This document shows, piece by piece, positions 32,110 through 40,456 of a DNA stretch of 64,000 nucleotides. Source of the stretch: Halobaculum roseum (GTDB lineage Archaea; Halobacteriota; Halobacteria; Halobacteriales; Haloferacaceae); NCBI RefSeq assembly GCF_019880245.1, contig NZ_CP082286.1, forward strand, positions 2,746,521-2,810,520, read 5' to 3'. The first letter of the stretch is position 1. The number at the start of each line of letters is the position of its first letter. The notes under the pieces are model-generated. The model saw only the letters and a list, made by a program, of their open reading frames with translations, had not been told where the DNA came from and did no database searches. A program made the translations under genes and the position numbers.

Positions 32110-32934
32110 TTACTCCCCCTCGTGTGCGACCGGCGCGATCGACTCCGCCTCCGGATCCCACCGGACGCGCCGCTCGCGCGCCGACTTCTCGACGTGTGCC
32201 CGGACCGTCGCGCGTGCCAGATCCCGAACGCCCGCGAGATCCTTCTCGTAGGCGCGATCCAGGACCGCATCGGGATCGCTCGCGCCCGCGTCGACCGCCG
32301 CAAGGACGGACCGTTCGCGGTCGAGCCGGTGGGCGATCAGCCGCGCACACGTCGCCCGCGGGTCGTCGATCCGGGGCCCGTGCCCCGGAAACAGCGCCGG
32401 CGGGTCGCGGGCGTGGAGCCGGCGGAGCGCCGTCAGGTACGCGCGCATGTCGCCCTCGGGGGCGGCGACGACGACGCTCCCCTCGGCGACGGCCACGTCG
32501 CCGCAGACGACGCCGTTACCGGTCTCGAACCCGACTCCGTCCGGCGCGTGGCCCGGGAGATCGAGGACGGTCGCCGGGCCGACGCGGTCGCCGGGGCCGA
32601 ACGTTCGGTCGGGCTCGACGCCGGTCGCGTCGGCGAAGCGGTCCTCGTACCCTCGCCGCGCCCAGACCGTCGCGCCCGTCTCGGCGGCGTAGTCGGCGAC
32701 GGCGCCGACGTGGTCGGGGTGCGCGTGCGTGACGGCGACGTGGTCGGCGACCTTCTCGCGGACGACGGTGTCCAGCGTGTCGGTGCGCGCGGCCGGGTCG
32801 ACGAGCAGCGTCTCGCCGGTGCCGACGACGTAGGCGTTAGTCGTCCCGCCGGGCGCGCGCGTCTCGACGGGGACGGAGAAGCGGTCGACGTGGGTGTCGG
32901 CGGCGAGCGCGGGATCGGCGGCCCGTCGGGTCAT
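32110..32934 (-). CDS. MBL-fold metallo-hydrolase
   Basis: 274 residues with the zinc-binding motif 'THAHPDHVG' (H70, H72, D74, H75), later ligand sites 'LPGHAPDGVGF' and 'VVCGDVAV', and 'LFPGHGPRI' as final His. The C-terminal helical domain ('VLDRAYEKDLAGVRDLARATVRAHVEKSA') resembles the LACTB2-type tail, whose relatives are endoribonucleases or thioesterases. The start overlaps the stop of the radical SAM gene by one base (TGATG), implying translational coupling and perhaps a shared pathway. Confidence 0.9.
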   Translation of the reverse strand: MTRRAADPALAADTHVDRFSVPVETRAPGGTTNAYVVGTGETLLVDPAARTDTLDTVVREKVADHVAVTHAHPDHVGAVADYAAETGATVWARRGYEDRFADATGVEPDRTFGPGDRVGPATVLDLPGHAPDGVGFETGNGVVCGDVAVAEGSVVVAAPEGDMRAYLTALRRLHARDPPALFPGHGPRIDDPRATCARLIAHRLDRERSVLAAVDAGASDPDAVLDRAYEKDLAGVRDLARATVRAHVEKSARERRVRWDPEAESIAPVAHEGE

Positions 32935-34715
32935 CAGTCGGCGCTCCGCGGGGCGGGCGCGCCGGGGTACTCCGCATCGGCGTCGACGCCGGGGACGCCG
33001 GCGTCGGCGAAGCGCGTCAGGTCGGCGTCGGCGCCCGCGACCTCGGCGGCCTCGGCGGCGCTCGCGTACGGCCGGTTCACCACCAGGTCGCCCGCGGCCG
33101 ACCTCCCGATCCCCGGGATGGCGGTCAGCTCGTTCATCGAGGCGCCGTTGAGGTCCATCGGGTAGGGCACGCCCGTCACCGAGCGGTAGCCCCAGTCGAC
33201 GACCGCAACGTCGATCGTCCGCCCGAGTTCGTGTTCGCCGGGAATCCCGACGAGGATCGGGTAGGTGCCGAGCTGGCGCCCGAAGGTGGTCCCGTCCTCG
33301 TGGTACTCCAGATACACGTCCGGGAGGACGGTCCCGGTGGGCATCACGCGCTCCAGCATCGGCCGGTCGACCGTTTCGCGCACCTCGCGCTTGTACGACT
33401 GAAACTCCTTCTTGTGCTCGCGGGCGAGTTCGGCGCCCGTCTCGGCCATCTCGGTTCCCTCGAACGCCATCACCTGCCGGACGTTCACCCGGCGCAGCAT
33501 GAGCCCCTCGTCCATCACCGACTCGAGGAACTCCTTGTTGTGCTCGAAGGTGTCCGCCGTCTCGCCCTCCAGCCCGTGGACGAGGTTGATCCCGGGGAGG
33601 AGCTTGGGGAGTCGCCGCGGGGCCGAGTCGCCGAAGCTGGGCGCGTCGGCGGGGTCCTCGCCGGGGCGCCACCCGGCAGCCTCGTTGACGACGCGGACCG
33701 CCTCCAGGCACTCCTCGGCGCTGACGAGGAGGTTGTTCTTCTCTCTGACCTCGGGATCGGCCGATTCGAGGCCGAAGGCGGCCGTGTCGCCGGGCGTGTT
33801 GTGGCGGGCGATCACCTCGATGGCCTCCCGCGACGCCTCGGGGTAGTCGGTGATCGTGACGGGGTTCATGTTGTCGAGGTGGAGCGTGCGCAGGTCGGGC
33901 GCGACCTCGCGGATGCCGCCGTACAGTTGGCGGAGCGCGTCGGGGTTGGGCGCCTCGCCGTCGCCGCCGAACGCGAGGATGTCCGCCTGTCGGCCGAGTC
34001 GGAAGTGGCGCACGCCGTGGTCCGAGAGGGCGTCGACCTCCGAGACCACGTCCGGCGCCGTGCGGAAGTCGGGATCGCCGTACAGCGGCTCCGTGCAGAA
34101 CGAACAGCGGTAGGCGCAGCCCCGCGATGTCTCCAGTTCAGCGATGAGGTAGTCGGGGTGGTTGGGGTGCTGCTCGACGACGAACGCGCCCATGCTCGAC
34201 CAGCGGCTCACCTCGTCGTAGTCGCGGATGCGGTTGCCGAACCCCTCCAGCCCGCTCTCGACGATGTCGTAGGCTGCCGCCTCCACGTCGCCCATGGCGA
34301 CGAAGTCGTAGTCGAGGTCGTCGCGCTCCATCTCCTGGGCGCCGGCGTTCTCGTCGCCGACGCCGAAACGGACGGGGCCGCCCAGCAGGGTGACGCCGTC
34401 GGCGGTCCATGCGAGCTCGCGCACCTCGTCGGGCTCCGCGGGGGTGCCGCCGACGTACTTCCCGGGGACGGTCATCCCGCCGACGTAGATCATGAGGTCG
34501 GCGTCGGCGACGTCGCCCCACTTGCGCCGGTCGTCGCGCAGCTCGTCGATGGTGTGGTAGGTGACGTTCGACTGGGGGACGCCGGCGTCGACGAGCGCGC
34601 CCGCGGTGAAGCGCGGGTACGTCGAGACGTAGGGAGGGACGCCGAAGTGCGCCGGCTCGTCGACGTAGCCGTCGATTATCGTGACGGAGAGGCCGCTCGG
34701 GTCCGGCGCGGTCAT
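32934..34715 (-). CDS. Radical SAM protein with C-terminal helix-hairpin-helix
   Basis: 593 residues. An N-terminal cobalamin-binding-like Rossmann region ('DADLMIYVGGMTVPG', 'VTLLGGPVRFGVG') precedes the radical SAM barrel with CxxxCxxC at C200, C204 and C207 ('GCAYRCSFC'). The middle contains 'LLPGINLVHGLEGET', and the last 60 residues contain a helix-hairpin-helix 'LTAIPGIGRSAAGDLVVN' suggestive of nucleic-acid binding. This layout recalls archaeal radical SAM proteins of the YgiQ/MiaB-like kind, possibly modifying RNA, but the reaction is unknown. It is coupled by TGATG to the metallo-hydrolase gene downstream. Confidence 0.9.
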   Translation of the reverse strand: MTAPDPSGLSVTIIDGYVDEPAHFGVPPYVSTYPRFTAGALVDAGVPQSNVTYHTIDELRDDRRKWGDVADADLMIYVGGMTVPGKYVGGTPAEPDEVRELAWTADGVTLLGGPVRFGVGDENAGAQEMERDDLDYDFVAMGDVEAAAYDIVESGLEGFGNRIRDYDEVSRWSSMGAFVVEQHPNHPDYLIAELETSRGCAYRCSFCTEPLYGDPDFRTAPDVVSEVDALSDHGVRHFRLGRQADILAFGGDGEAPNPDALRQLYGGIREVAPDLRTLHLDNMNPVTITDYPEASREAIEVIARHNTPGDTAAFGLESADPEVREKNNLLVSAEECLEAVRVVNEAAGWRPGEDPADAPSFGDSAPRRLPKLLPGINLVHGLEGETADTFEHNKEFLESVMDEGLMLRRVNVRQVMAFEGTEMAETGAELAREHKKEFQSYKREVRETVDRPMLERVMPTGTVLPDVYLEYHEDGTTFGRQLGTYPILVGIPGEHELGRTIDVAVVDWGYRSVTGVPYPMDLNGASMNELTAIPGIGRSAAGDLVVNRPYASAAEAAEVAGADADLTRFADAGVPGVDADAEYPGAPAPRSAD

Positions 34716-34751
34716 ACCCGTCGATGGCGGGCCGAGCGGCTAAAGCCGTGC

Positions 34752-34813
34752 GGTCCGGGGTCGGTTCCCGGGAGGTCGGGTTCGGTTCTCGGCGGTCGTG
34801 GCTCGGTCACGCT
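34752..34813. repeat. Imperfect tandem repeat of 20-22 bp, three units
   Basis: Units at 34752-34773, 34774-34793 and 34794-34813 each start GGTC and contain TCGGTTC or CTCGGTC. They lie upstream of the leftward radical SAM gene and before the stop of the next gene. Confidence 0.5.
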
Positions 34814-34834
34814 CGCGGCAGCGGCGGCTCCCGC

Positions 34835-35077
34835 TCACCAGCCGCCGCGCGTCCGCGCGTCGCCGTCGGCCTCGAACCCGCCGACCTCCTCCTCGATGCC
34901 GCCGACGAGCGCCGCCTCCTCGTAGGTCACCCCGTCACCGTCGGCCAGCACGTCGAGCAGGTCGTCGACCGTCCGCGGCGGGTCGGCGACCGTCTCCGCG
35001 GCTGACCGTCGTTCCTCCCGGTCGGCGGCCTCCCGGGCGCGTCGCTCCCGCTCGTGTTCACGCCGTCTCGTGCGCAT
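34835..35077 (-). CDS. Small charged protein, function unknown
   Basis: 80 residues from ATG 35077. The first 30 are an Arg/Glu-rich helix ('RRREHERERRAREAADREER'), followed by 'PRTVDDLLDVLADGDGVTYEEAALVGGIEEEVGGFE', which reads like a small helical domain. No known family. The frame has ordinary haloarchaeal codon use, and the gene sits in line with the DUF429 gene on the same strand, which supports it being real. Confidence 0.55.
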   Translation of the reverse strand: MRTRRREHERERRAREAADREERRSAAETVADPPRTVDDLLDVLADGDGVTYEEAALVGGIEEEVGGFEADGDARTRGGW

Positions 35078-35158
35078 TGGTTTCACCCCACACGGTGTCG
35101 AACGTCATGGCTATTCAGTGTTGCGTCGGATCGCCGCTTGACGCCGGTCTCGACGCCC

Positions 35159-36052
35159 TCAGGCGTAAATTCGGGCTTCCCGTCGATCGCGGTCGACGCG
35201 CTCGGCGTCGGGATCGACCGCCGTCCGGTAGTTCCGGGCGGCGGCGTACGCGGCCGCGATAGCATCGAGCGCGTCGTCGGTCGCGACCGCGCAGTCCCGG
35301 GCCGCGTCGCCGCGAGCCGTCTCGTCGCGAAATCCGACGCCGGCGTCGGCGAGCGCCGCGACGTTTCGTCGTCGCACCTCGACGTGTCGGCGCTGGCTTC
35401 CCTTGTAGCCGGTCCGGTCGGCCCCGTCGAGGCGGTCGAACACCGACGCGGGGTACGTCTCCAGCACGGCGAGTCGGGGCGGCGAGTCGGGCTCGGCCCC
35501 GACCTCCGCGGGGGGAACCGCCGGCGGCACGCACACGCTCTCGCGTTCGATCAGCCGCCGGAGCACCACGGAGATGCCGTAATAGGTCTGGGTCTTGATC
35601 CGGAACCCGGCGGGGTCCTGTCCGCCGTGGGCGTCGTCGGTCGCGCGCCGGAGGCGTCTCCCGGCTTCCGGGTCGGCGGCGTCGCGCACCGCGTCGTACA
35701 GGTCGCGCGGGGTGTCGACCCCGTCGAGGATCCCCCACTCCTCGGGCGTGGCGGCGACGAACTCGCGCCAGGTCCGGTCGCCGAGCACCCACGCCGGGAG
35801 GCTGAACGGCACGTCGATCCCCGCGACGGCGGGACCGTCGACCCCGCCGAGGTGGGCCGCCAGCGCCGGAAGCACGTCCTCGCGGGCGGTCGAGTCGAGG
35901 TCGAGGAACTCGGCGGCGGACGCCAGCTCCGCGACGACGAGCGCGTCGCCGTCGACGACGCAACGGGCGACCCACGTGTCGGCGCCCGCACGCATGGCCG
36001 CGGCGCTGAGGTCGACGCCGTACACCGCGTTCGGCTCGGGGATACGGGACAC
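35159..36052 (-). CDS. DUF429 predicted nuclease
   Basis: 297 residues from GTG 36052, a few codons before the first strand 'AVYGVDLSAAAMRAG'. DUF429 proteins have an RNase H-like fold with metal-binding acids; here the first Asp is in 'GVDLS', with a further cluster in 'VAGIDVPFSLP' and the C-terminal 'ATDDALDAIAAAYAAA'. The middle motif 'RIKTQTYYGISVVLRRL' and 'LETYPASVFDRL' are characteristic. Members are predicted nucleases of unknown role. The ATG options upstream would reach into the promoter of the zinc-protein gene. Confidence 0.85.
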   Translation of the reverse strand: MSRIPEPNAVYGVDLSAAAMRAGADTWVARCVVDGDALVVAELASAAEFLDLDSTAREDVLPALAAHLGGVDGPAVAGIDVPFSLPAWVLGDRTWREFVAATPEEWGILDGVDTPRDLYDAVRDAADPEAGRRLRRATDDAHGGQDPAGFRIKTQTYYGISVVLRRLIERESVCVPPAVPPAEVGAEPDSPPRLAVLETYPASVFDRLDGADRTGYKGSQRRHVEVRRRNVAALADAGVGFRDETARGDAARDCAVATDDALDAIAAAYAAARNYRTAVDPDAERVDRDRREARIYA

Positions 36053-36159
36053 GAGCGTTCGAAGGGACGGGACACCCAAAGCCGCGACGGCTCCGGACGG
36101 CCGCGGGAGCGTCGCGCGTGCGACCGAGGGATACCGGAAGCCCCCGCCCGCCCCACGTC

Positions 36160-36168
36160 GTTTATGCC
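36160..36168 (+). promoter_or_regulatory. TATA box of the zinc protein-Hsp20 unit
   Basis: CGTTTATGC lies about 26 nt before the ATG at 36190, appropriate for a leaderless transcript. Confidence 0.5.
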
Positions 36169-36189
36169 GCGTGCGGTCCAAGTCCGGGT

Positions 36190-36348
36190 ATGCCCGCCAC
36201 GAAGGAGGTCAAGTGCCTCAGCGACGACTGCGAGCTCGACATGTTCGAGAACCACTACACCTACGACATCGCCGACGACCACACGGTCGCGGACCTGTCG
36301 TGCCCGCTGTGCGGGGGGACCGACTGTCTGGAGGAGATCGAGCTGTAA
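36190..36348 (+). CDS. 52-residue zinc-finger microprotein
   Basis: 52 residues with two Cys pairs in the pattern 'KCLSDDCELDMFENHYTYD' and 'LSCPLCGGTDCLEEIEL', enough for one zinc site. I recall similar sequences as a small conserved haloarchaeal family (perhaps DUF7559). It ends 2 nt before the start of the Hsp20 gene, so the two are on one transcript and probably translationally linked. Confidence 0.8.
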   Translation: MPATKEVKCLSDDCELDMFENHYTYDIADDHTVADLSCPLCGGTDCLEEIEL

Positions 36349-36350
36349 CC

Positions 36351-36962
36351 ATGCCCGAACGCGACAAATTCGCCGAGGGAACCGACCGCCTGAAGGACGT
36401 CGGCGAGTCCGCGATGAACACGGTGCTGGACCGCGTCGGCCGCGGCGTCGCGACCGTCCAGGAGAAGTCGCCGCTCGCGTACGACCTGCTGGAGTCGGAG
36501 GACGCCTTCCTCGTCGTCTTCGACGCCCCCGGCGCCGAGCGCAGCGACGTGCAGGTCCGGTTCAACGATGGCGCTGTCGAGGTGCGGATCGACCGCTTCC
36601 GCGACTTCCGCGAGGGGTTCGAGATGCGCTTCCCCGGGCGCGGGCTCGCGCTCGACGGGCGCGCGGAGCTTCCCCCGGGCGCGGCCGTCGAACCCGAGGA
36701 CGCCACCTCGACGCTCACCGACCACGGGACGCTCCGCGTCCGCGTCCCCAAGGCCGAGGGCGGCTCCGTCGCCGTCGAAGACGCCGAGAGCGACCGGAAA
36801 GCCGATGCCGACGCGGACGACGAGCCGGTTCAGTTGGACATGGACGAGGACGAGGCCGACCCCGACGAGGCTGCCGACGACGGCGCCGAATCCGACGAGG
36901 ACGCCGACGGCTCGGAGGGCGAGACCGACGACGCCGAGTCCGACGACGCCGACGAGAAGTAG
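36351..36962 (+). CDS. Hsp20/alpha-crystallin-family small heat shock protein
   Basis: 203 residues. A helical N-terminus (1-45) leads into an alpha-crystallin-like beta domain: 'EDAFLVVFDAPGAERSDVQV', 'GAVEVRIDRFRDF', 'FEMRFPGRGLALDGRAELPP' and 'GTLRVRVPKAEGG'. About 60 residues of almost pure Asp/Glu/Ala/Ser follow, a long acidic tail. The family holds unfolding proteins for refolding, fitting with the thermosome, PAN and LonB genes elsewhere in the window. The C-terminal IxI anchoring motif of classical Hsp20 is not obvious. Confidence 0.85.
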   Translation: MPERDKFAEGTDRLKDVGESAMNTVLDRVGRGVATVQEKSPLAYDLLESEDAFLVVFDAPGAERSDVQVRFNDGAVEVRIDRFRDFREGFEMRFPGRGLALDGRAELPPGAAVEPEDATSTLTDHGTLRVRVPKAEGGSVAVEDAESDRKADADADDEPVQLDMDEDEADPDEAADDGAESDEDADGSEGETDDAESDDADEK

Positions 36963-36977
36963 CGCTCCGATTCGCGG

Positions 36978-38171
36978 TCAGCTCCGGTTCTCCGCCCCGT
37001 CGTCCGTCTCGACGGCCATCCCCTCGCTTATCTCGAACTCCTCGTCGCCGTCGAAGCGACCGGGGTCGAACTGCGCGATTCCCCCTCCCTCGCCGAGCAC
37101 CTGCCCTGCGATCGCCTCTCCCGTCGCCGGCGCGCGCATGAACCCGTGGCCCTGCCAGCCGGCGGCGACGAGGACGCCGTCGGCGACCTCGCCGAGCAGC
37201 GGGTCGCCGTCTGGCGTCGCCGTGCACAGGCCGGCCCACGCCCGCTCCACGTCGGGGTCGTGGCCCGCACGCTCGCGCAGCGTCTCGCTCACGTCCGCGA
37301 GGAACCAGTCGTCGGCGTCGCGGTCCCAGTCGTCCGGGTCGGCCTCGACCGGGACGGTGCCGTCGCCCGCGAGCAGGCCCGTCGGGTGCGGGCGCGCGTA
37401 CACGCCCGCCGAGGCGTCGTACCACATCGGACCGTCGAAGGACCGCGCCGAGACGACCGCCTGCACGCGGTAGGGTTTGAGCGGGACCGCGACCCCGGCG
37501 TCCGCCAGCAGTTGCTTGGTGTGCGCGCCCGCGGCGACGACGACCGCGTCGAAGCGGCGCGTGACGGGCGCCTCGCTCGCGACGGCCACGCCCGGTGGCG
37601 CCGTCGACACCGCGACCGGGCTGTCCGTTCGGATCTCGGCGCCCGCCGAGGCGGCGAGGTCGGCGACCGTCGTCACGTAGCTCCCCGGGTCCGTCCAGCC
37701 GGCGTTGCGCGCGACGGCCGCGACGGCGACATCCCCGGTCCGGAGGCTCGGGAACCGTTCTCCCAGTTCGTCGCCGTCGACGGTCTCCACCTCGCGGCCG
37801 TGGACGCGCATCCGCTCTGCGGCGCCGCGGACCGCCTCCGCGAGGTCGTCGTCGCCCTCGCGCGCGAGCATCACGTACGGACACTCCGTGAACGAGAAGT
37901 CGCCGGTGCCCGAGAGAGCCCGAAAGCGCTCCAGCGCGCGGGCGCCGAGCTCGGCGTCGATGTCCTCGGCGTAGGCGTCGTAGAGGACGCCCGCGGCCCG
38001 GCCCGAGGCGCCCGACGCGACCTCCCCCTTGTCGAACAGCGTCACGTCCGCGCCGGCGACCGCCAGGTCGTGCGCCGCGGTGACGCCGACGGCGCCGGCG
38101 CCGACGACCGCCACGCGCACGCCGTCGCCGGCAGCCGAGTCGGCACCGGTGTCCGGGTCGCGCCCGGCCAT
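36978..38171 (-). CDS. DAO-type FAD-dependent amine oxidoreductase
   Basis: 397 residues. The N-terminal Rossmann motif 'VVGAGAVGVTAAHDLAVAG' (GxGxxG at 24-29), the ribose Glu/Asp region 'VTLFDKGEVASGASGRAAG' and the C-terminal 'GDPLLGEVADGVLVAAGWQG' plus 'GHGFMRAPATGEAIA' identify the D-amino acid oxidase/sarcosine oxidase/glycine oxidase group, which oxidises secondary or primary amines. It begins within the stop codon of a creatininase-family gene (TGATG), so the two enzymes are made together and may act on successive amide and amine substrates. Confidence 0.88.
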   Translation of the reverse strand: MAGRDPDTGADSAAGDGVRVAVVGAGAVGVTAAHDLAVAGADVTLFDKGEVASGASGRAAGVLYDAYAEDIDAELGARALERFRALSGTGDFSFTECPYVMLAREGDDDLAEAVRGAAERMRVHGREVETVDGDELGERFPSLRTGDVAVAAVARNAGWTDPGSYVTTVADLAASAGAEIRTDSPVAVSTAPPGVAVASEAPVTRRFDAVVVAAGAHTKQLLADAGVAVPLKPYRVQAVVSARSFDGPMWYDASAGVYARPHPTGLLAGDGTVPVEADPDDWDRDADDWFLADVSETLRERAGHDPDVERAWAGLCTATPDGDPLLGEVADGVLVAAGWQGHGFMRAPATGEAIAGQVLGEGGGIAQFDPGRFDGDEEFEISEGMAVETDDGAENRS

Positions 38172-38938
38172 CAGCGGTGCGGCTCCGGGGTGAGCGCGTC
38201 GAACGGCTGCTCGGCCAGCCAGCCGACGAGCGCGTCGAGTTCGCCCGTCGCCTGCTCGAACAGCTTCCGTCCCTTCTCGGCGGTCCCCTCGGTGGGCGTT
38301 CCGACGGCGCCCGACTCGGAGAAGTCGGCGGTGTCGAAGCCGACGGCGGCGCCGTGAACCGACTTCCCCCAGGAGTCGGCCGCGCCGGCTTCCGCCTCCT
38401 CCAGGAGGGCCTCGCGCACGAGGTCGCCGGCGAGGTGGGCGACCATGCTCGTCTCCATCGCGTCGGCGTGGCCGATGCCCGACGCCCCGAACAGCTCCTC
38501 GTCGAGCCCGGCGAGGCTCGACCACCAGTTCCACGGCGCGGCGTACGCGATCCGGTCGCCGCGGAGGCGCCGGGCGGCCCGACGGAGCGCGTCGCTGTTC
38601 CCCCCGTGGCCGTTACAGAACACGAGCTTGCGGACGCCGTGGCTCGCGACGGAGGCGGCGATCTCGCCGACGTAGTCCTCGAACGTCTCGGGCTCGGCCC
38701 ACAACGTCCCGTCGAACTGGCGGTGGTGTGCGGACACGCCGACCGGCACGGTCGGCAACACGACCGCGTCGTCGCGGTCGATCCCGCGGGCGACGGCCTC
38801 GGCCGCGAGGAAGTCGGTTCCCAGCGGGAGGGCCGGGCCGTGCTGTTCGACCGAACCGGTCGGGAGGATCGCCACCTCGACGCGGTCGTCGAACGCCTCG
38901 CCCGCGCTCGTCGTCGTCTCCTCGTGGAGCAGTCGCAT
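38171..38938 (-). CDS. Creatininase-family amidohydrolase
   Basis: 255 residues with the family's metal site: 'ILPTGSVEQHGPALPLGTD' (E31, H33, D42), 'VFCNGHGGN' (H111) and 'GHADAMETS'. Family members include creatininase, the archaeal pyrimidine deformylase ArfB and MftE-type peptidases, all hydrolysing amide-like bonds with two metals. Coupling to a DAO-type amine oxidase suggests an amide-then-amine oxidation pathway reminiscent of creatinine or sarcosine use, but without sequence proof of substrate. Confidence 0.88.
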   Translation of the reverse strand: MRLLHEETTTSAGEAFDDRVEVAILPTGSVEQHGPALPLGTDFLAAEAVARGIDRDDAVVLPTVPVGVSAHHRQFDGTLWAEPETFEDYVGEIAASVASHGVRKLVFCNGHGGNSDALRRAARRLRGDRIAYAAPWNWWSSLAGLDEELFGASGIGHADAMETSMVAHLAGDLVREALLEEAEAGAADSWGKSVHGAAVGFDTADFSESGAVGTPTEGTAEKGRKLFEQATGELDALVGWLAEQPFDALTPEPHR

Positions 38939-39022
38939 ACCGGCCGGTCCGCGTGCGGGAAGGTAGGCGTTCGGGTGGCGGGTGCGTCGACCGCGACTCG
39001 GGCGCGTCGCGGGCGTCGTGTC

Positions 39023-39829
39023 CTACCGAAGCGCGTCGACGCCGGTCGCCGGGTAGCCGACGACGTGGTCGACGCCGACGGCCTTCAGTTCGCGCACGCG
39101 CTCGCCGATCGTCTCGGGGTCGCCCACGAGCGCGAAGTCGCGCACCGCCGCCGAGAGCACCTCGCGGGCGCGTCCCGTGGCGGCGGCGTCGGTCTCGGCG
39201 CCCTCGGGGAGCGCCTCGCGGACGGGCCTGCGGCGGGCGGCGTAGTCGCCGACGGCGTCGAGCACGGCGTCCTCGTCGTCGGTCGGAACGACAGGGGCGT
39301 ACAGGGCCACCTCGCCGTCGAAGCCGGCCGCCCGCAGTCCGCGCACGTCCCGCTCGGTCGTCCGCGAGAGCAGGTCGTACTGGACGCCGCCGGCCGCGAG
39401 CGCGAGGCGCTCGACGCCCTCGGTGCCGACCCACGGCGTGCCGCCGGCCTCGCGAACCGCGGCCGCGGCGTCGCCGAGGCGGGGCGCGACCGCGCGCTTG
39501 CGCTCGGTCTCAGAGAGGTACGCGCCGTGGCCCGCGACGAGCACGCGCTTGGCGGCCTCGGGGAGTGTCTCGACCAGGGAGTCGTCGCCGCGGGGGTCGA
39601 AGCCGTCGGCGCGGACGGGCGTCGTCACGCGGAGGTCGACCGACTCCGCGAGGGCGGCGAGCGCGTCGGCGTCCGGTAGCGCCTCGCGTCCCTCGTAGTC
39701 GAGACACACCAGGTCGACAGGGAGGTCGACCGCGGCGGACACGTCGCACTCGGTCGGCTTGAGCGCGACCCCGTCGAGGTTCGTTCGGGCGACGACGCTG
39801 TCGGCGGCTTCGGATGCGGTGAGCTTCAT
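39023..39829 (-). CDS. Luciferase-like (LLM) TIM-barrel protein
   Basis: 268 residues. The C-terminal 'DFALVGDPETIGERVRELKAVGVDHVVGYPA' pattern is the hallmark of flavin/F420-dependent luciferase-like monooxygenases and methylene-H4MPT reductases. The protein is shorter than the usual 320-350 residues, and the N-terminal strands ('DLPVDLVCLDYEGREALPD', 'KRVLVAGHGAYLSETERKRA') are divergent. I associate it with a haloarchaeal subfamily (perhaps DUF7388). Whether it binds F420 or FMN is open. A hairpin-forming palindrome lies about 80-100 nt before its start. Confidence 0.7.
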   Translation of the reverse strand: MKLTASEAADSVVARTNLDGVALKPTECDVSAAVDLPVDLVCLDYEGREALPDADALAALAESVDLRVTTPVRADGFDPRGDDSLVETLPEAAKRVLVAGHGAYLSETERKRAVAPRLGDAAAAVREAGGTPWVGTEGVERLALAAGGVQYDLLSRTTERDVRGLRAAGFDGEVALYAPVVPTDDEDAVLDAVGDYAARRRPVREALPEGAETDAAATGRAREVLSAAVRDFALVGDPETIGERVRELKAVGVDHVVGYPATGVDALR

Positions 39830-39910
39830 GTGAGAGAGACGGTCGGGTGATCGGTGATCGGTCGAGGCGTCGAGCGGTCGGATCCGGATGTCGGTGTCGA
39901 TGCCGGCGTC

Positions 39911-39931
39911 GGTGTCGGCGTCGCCGACACC
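39911..39931. promoter_or_regulatory. Perfect 10-bp-arm palindrome
   Basis: GGTGTCGGCG (39911-39920), a single T, and its exact inverse complement (39922-39931) make the longest perfect inverted repeat I noticed. It lies in the 251-nt divergent gap between the luciferase-like gene and the tiny membrane protein genes, embedded in GTCGGTGTCG low complexity. It could be an operator or a transcript hairpin. The rest of this gap holds no gene that I can support. Confidence 0.45.
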
Positions 39932-40080
39932 GTCGGTGGAGAACTAGAACGGTCGCGGAACGCGATCCATCGCCTGTGCGGCCATACTACCGGTGAACAC
40001 GCTCGCGGGAATAAGCGTGGTGTTCTCGTCAGAATCGGCGAGGCCGGGGATTCTTGTTCCAGGGCGAACACGAACGCGAT

Positions 40081-40245
40081 ATGTCCGACGCGGGCGGCGC
40101 CGACAGGGGGCCGATCGTCACGAGCGGCGAGCGGTCGATCACTGACCGGTTCGGGAGCGTCGACGGCTGGGTGAAGGCGTCGATCGCGCTCGCGGGCGTC
40201 CTCGTGCTGTTCTTTCTCGCGCTCGTGGTCGTGAGCTACGTCTGA
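40081..40245 (+). CDS. Tiny single-pass membrane protein A
   Basis: 54 residues: a polar Gly/Ser/Asp N-terminus of about 30 residues, then one membrane helix ending 'GVLVLFFLALVVVSYV'. The next gene encodes a protein with nearly the same helix and C-terminus, so the two are likely a tandem duplication. No known family. GGGAATAAGC about 65-75 nt upstream is the only AT-rich element. Confidence 0.7.
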   Translation: MSDAGGADRGPIVTSGERSITDRFGSVDGWVKASIALAGVLVLFFLALVVVSYV

Positions 40246-40285
40246 GCGGCGCCGACTACTTGTAGAACCACAGCCTACCGGCGGT

Positions 40286-40426
40286 GTGGACCTCAGTAAC
40301 CTCTCGGTGGGCACCGAGGACGGCGGCCGGAGCGTCGTCCAGTCGAGCCGCGTCGTTTCCATCCTGGTGCTGGCCGGCGCGTTGGGGCTGTTCTTTCTCG
40401 CGCTCGTCGTCCTCAGTTACGTGTGA
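40286..40426 (+). CDS. Tiny single-pass membrane protein B
   Basis: 46 residues from a GTG at 40286 (ATG absent). A polar start 'VDLSNLSVGTEDGGRSVVQS' leads to one helix ending 'GALGLFFLALVVLSYV', matching protein A at 13 of its last 16 positions. Twenty nucleotides within the helix are identical in the two genes (40207-40226 and 40388-40407). Forty nt separate this gene from gene A. The reading frame is supported by this similarity rather than by length. Confidence 0.6.
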   Translation: MDLSNLSVGTEDGGRSVVQSSRVVSILVLAGALGLFFLALVVLSYV

Positions 40427-40456
40427 GCGCGGCTCCGCGGGTCTCACCGCCCGCGC

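Noticed and set aside
35083-35265. 60-codon leftward frame before the DUF429 stop
   Set aside because: It overlaps the DUF429 coding end in another frame and has no motif.
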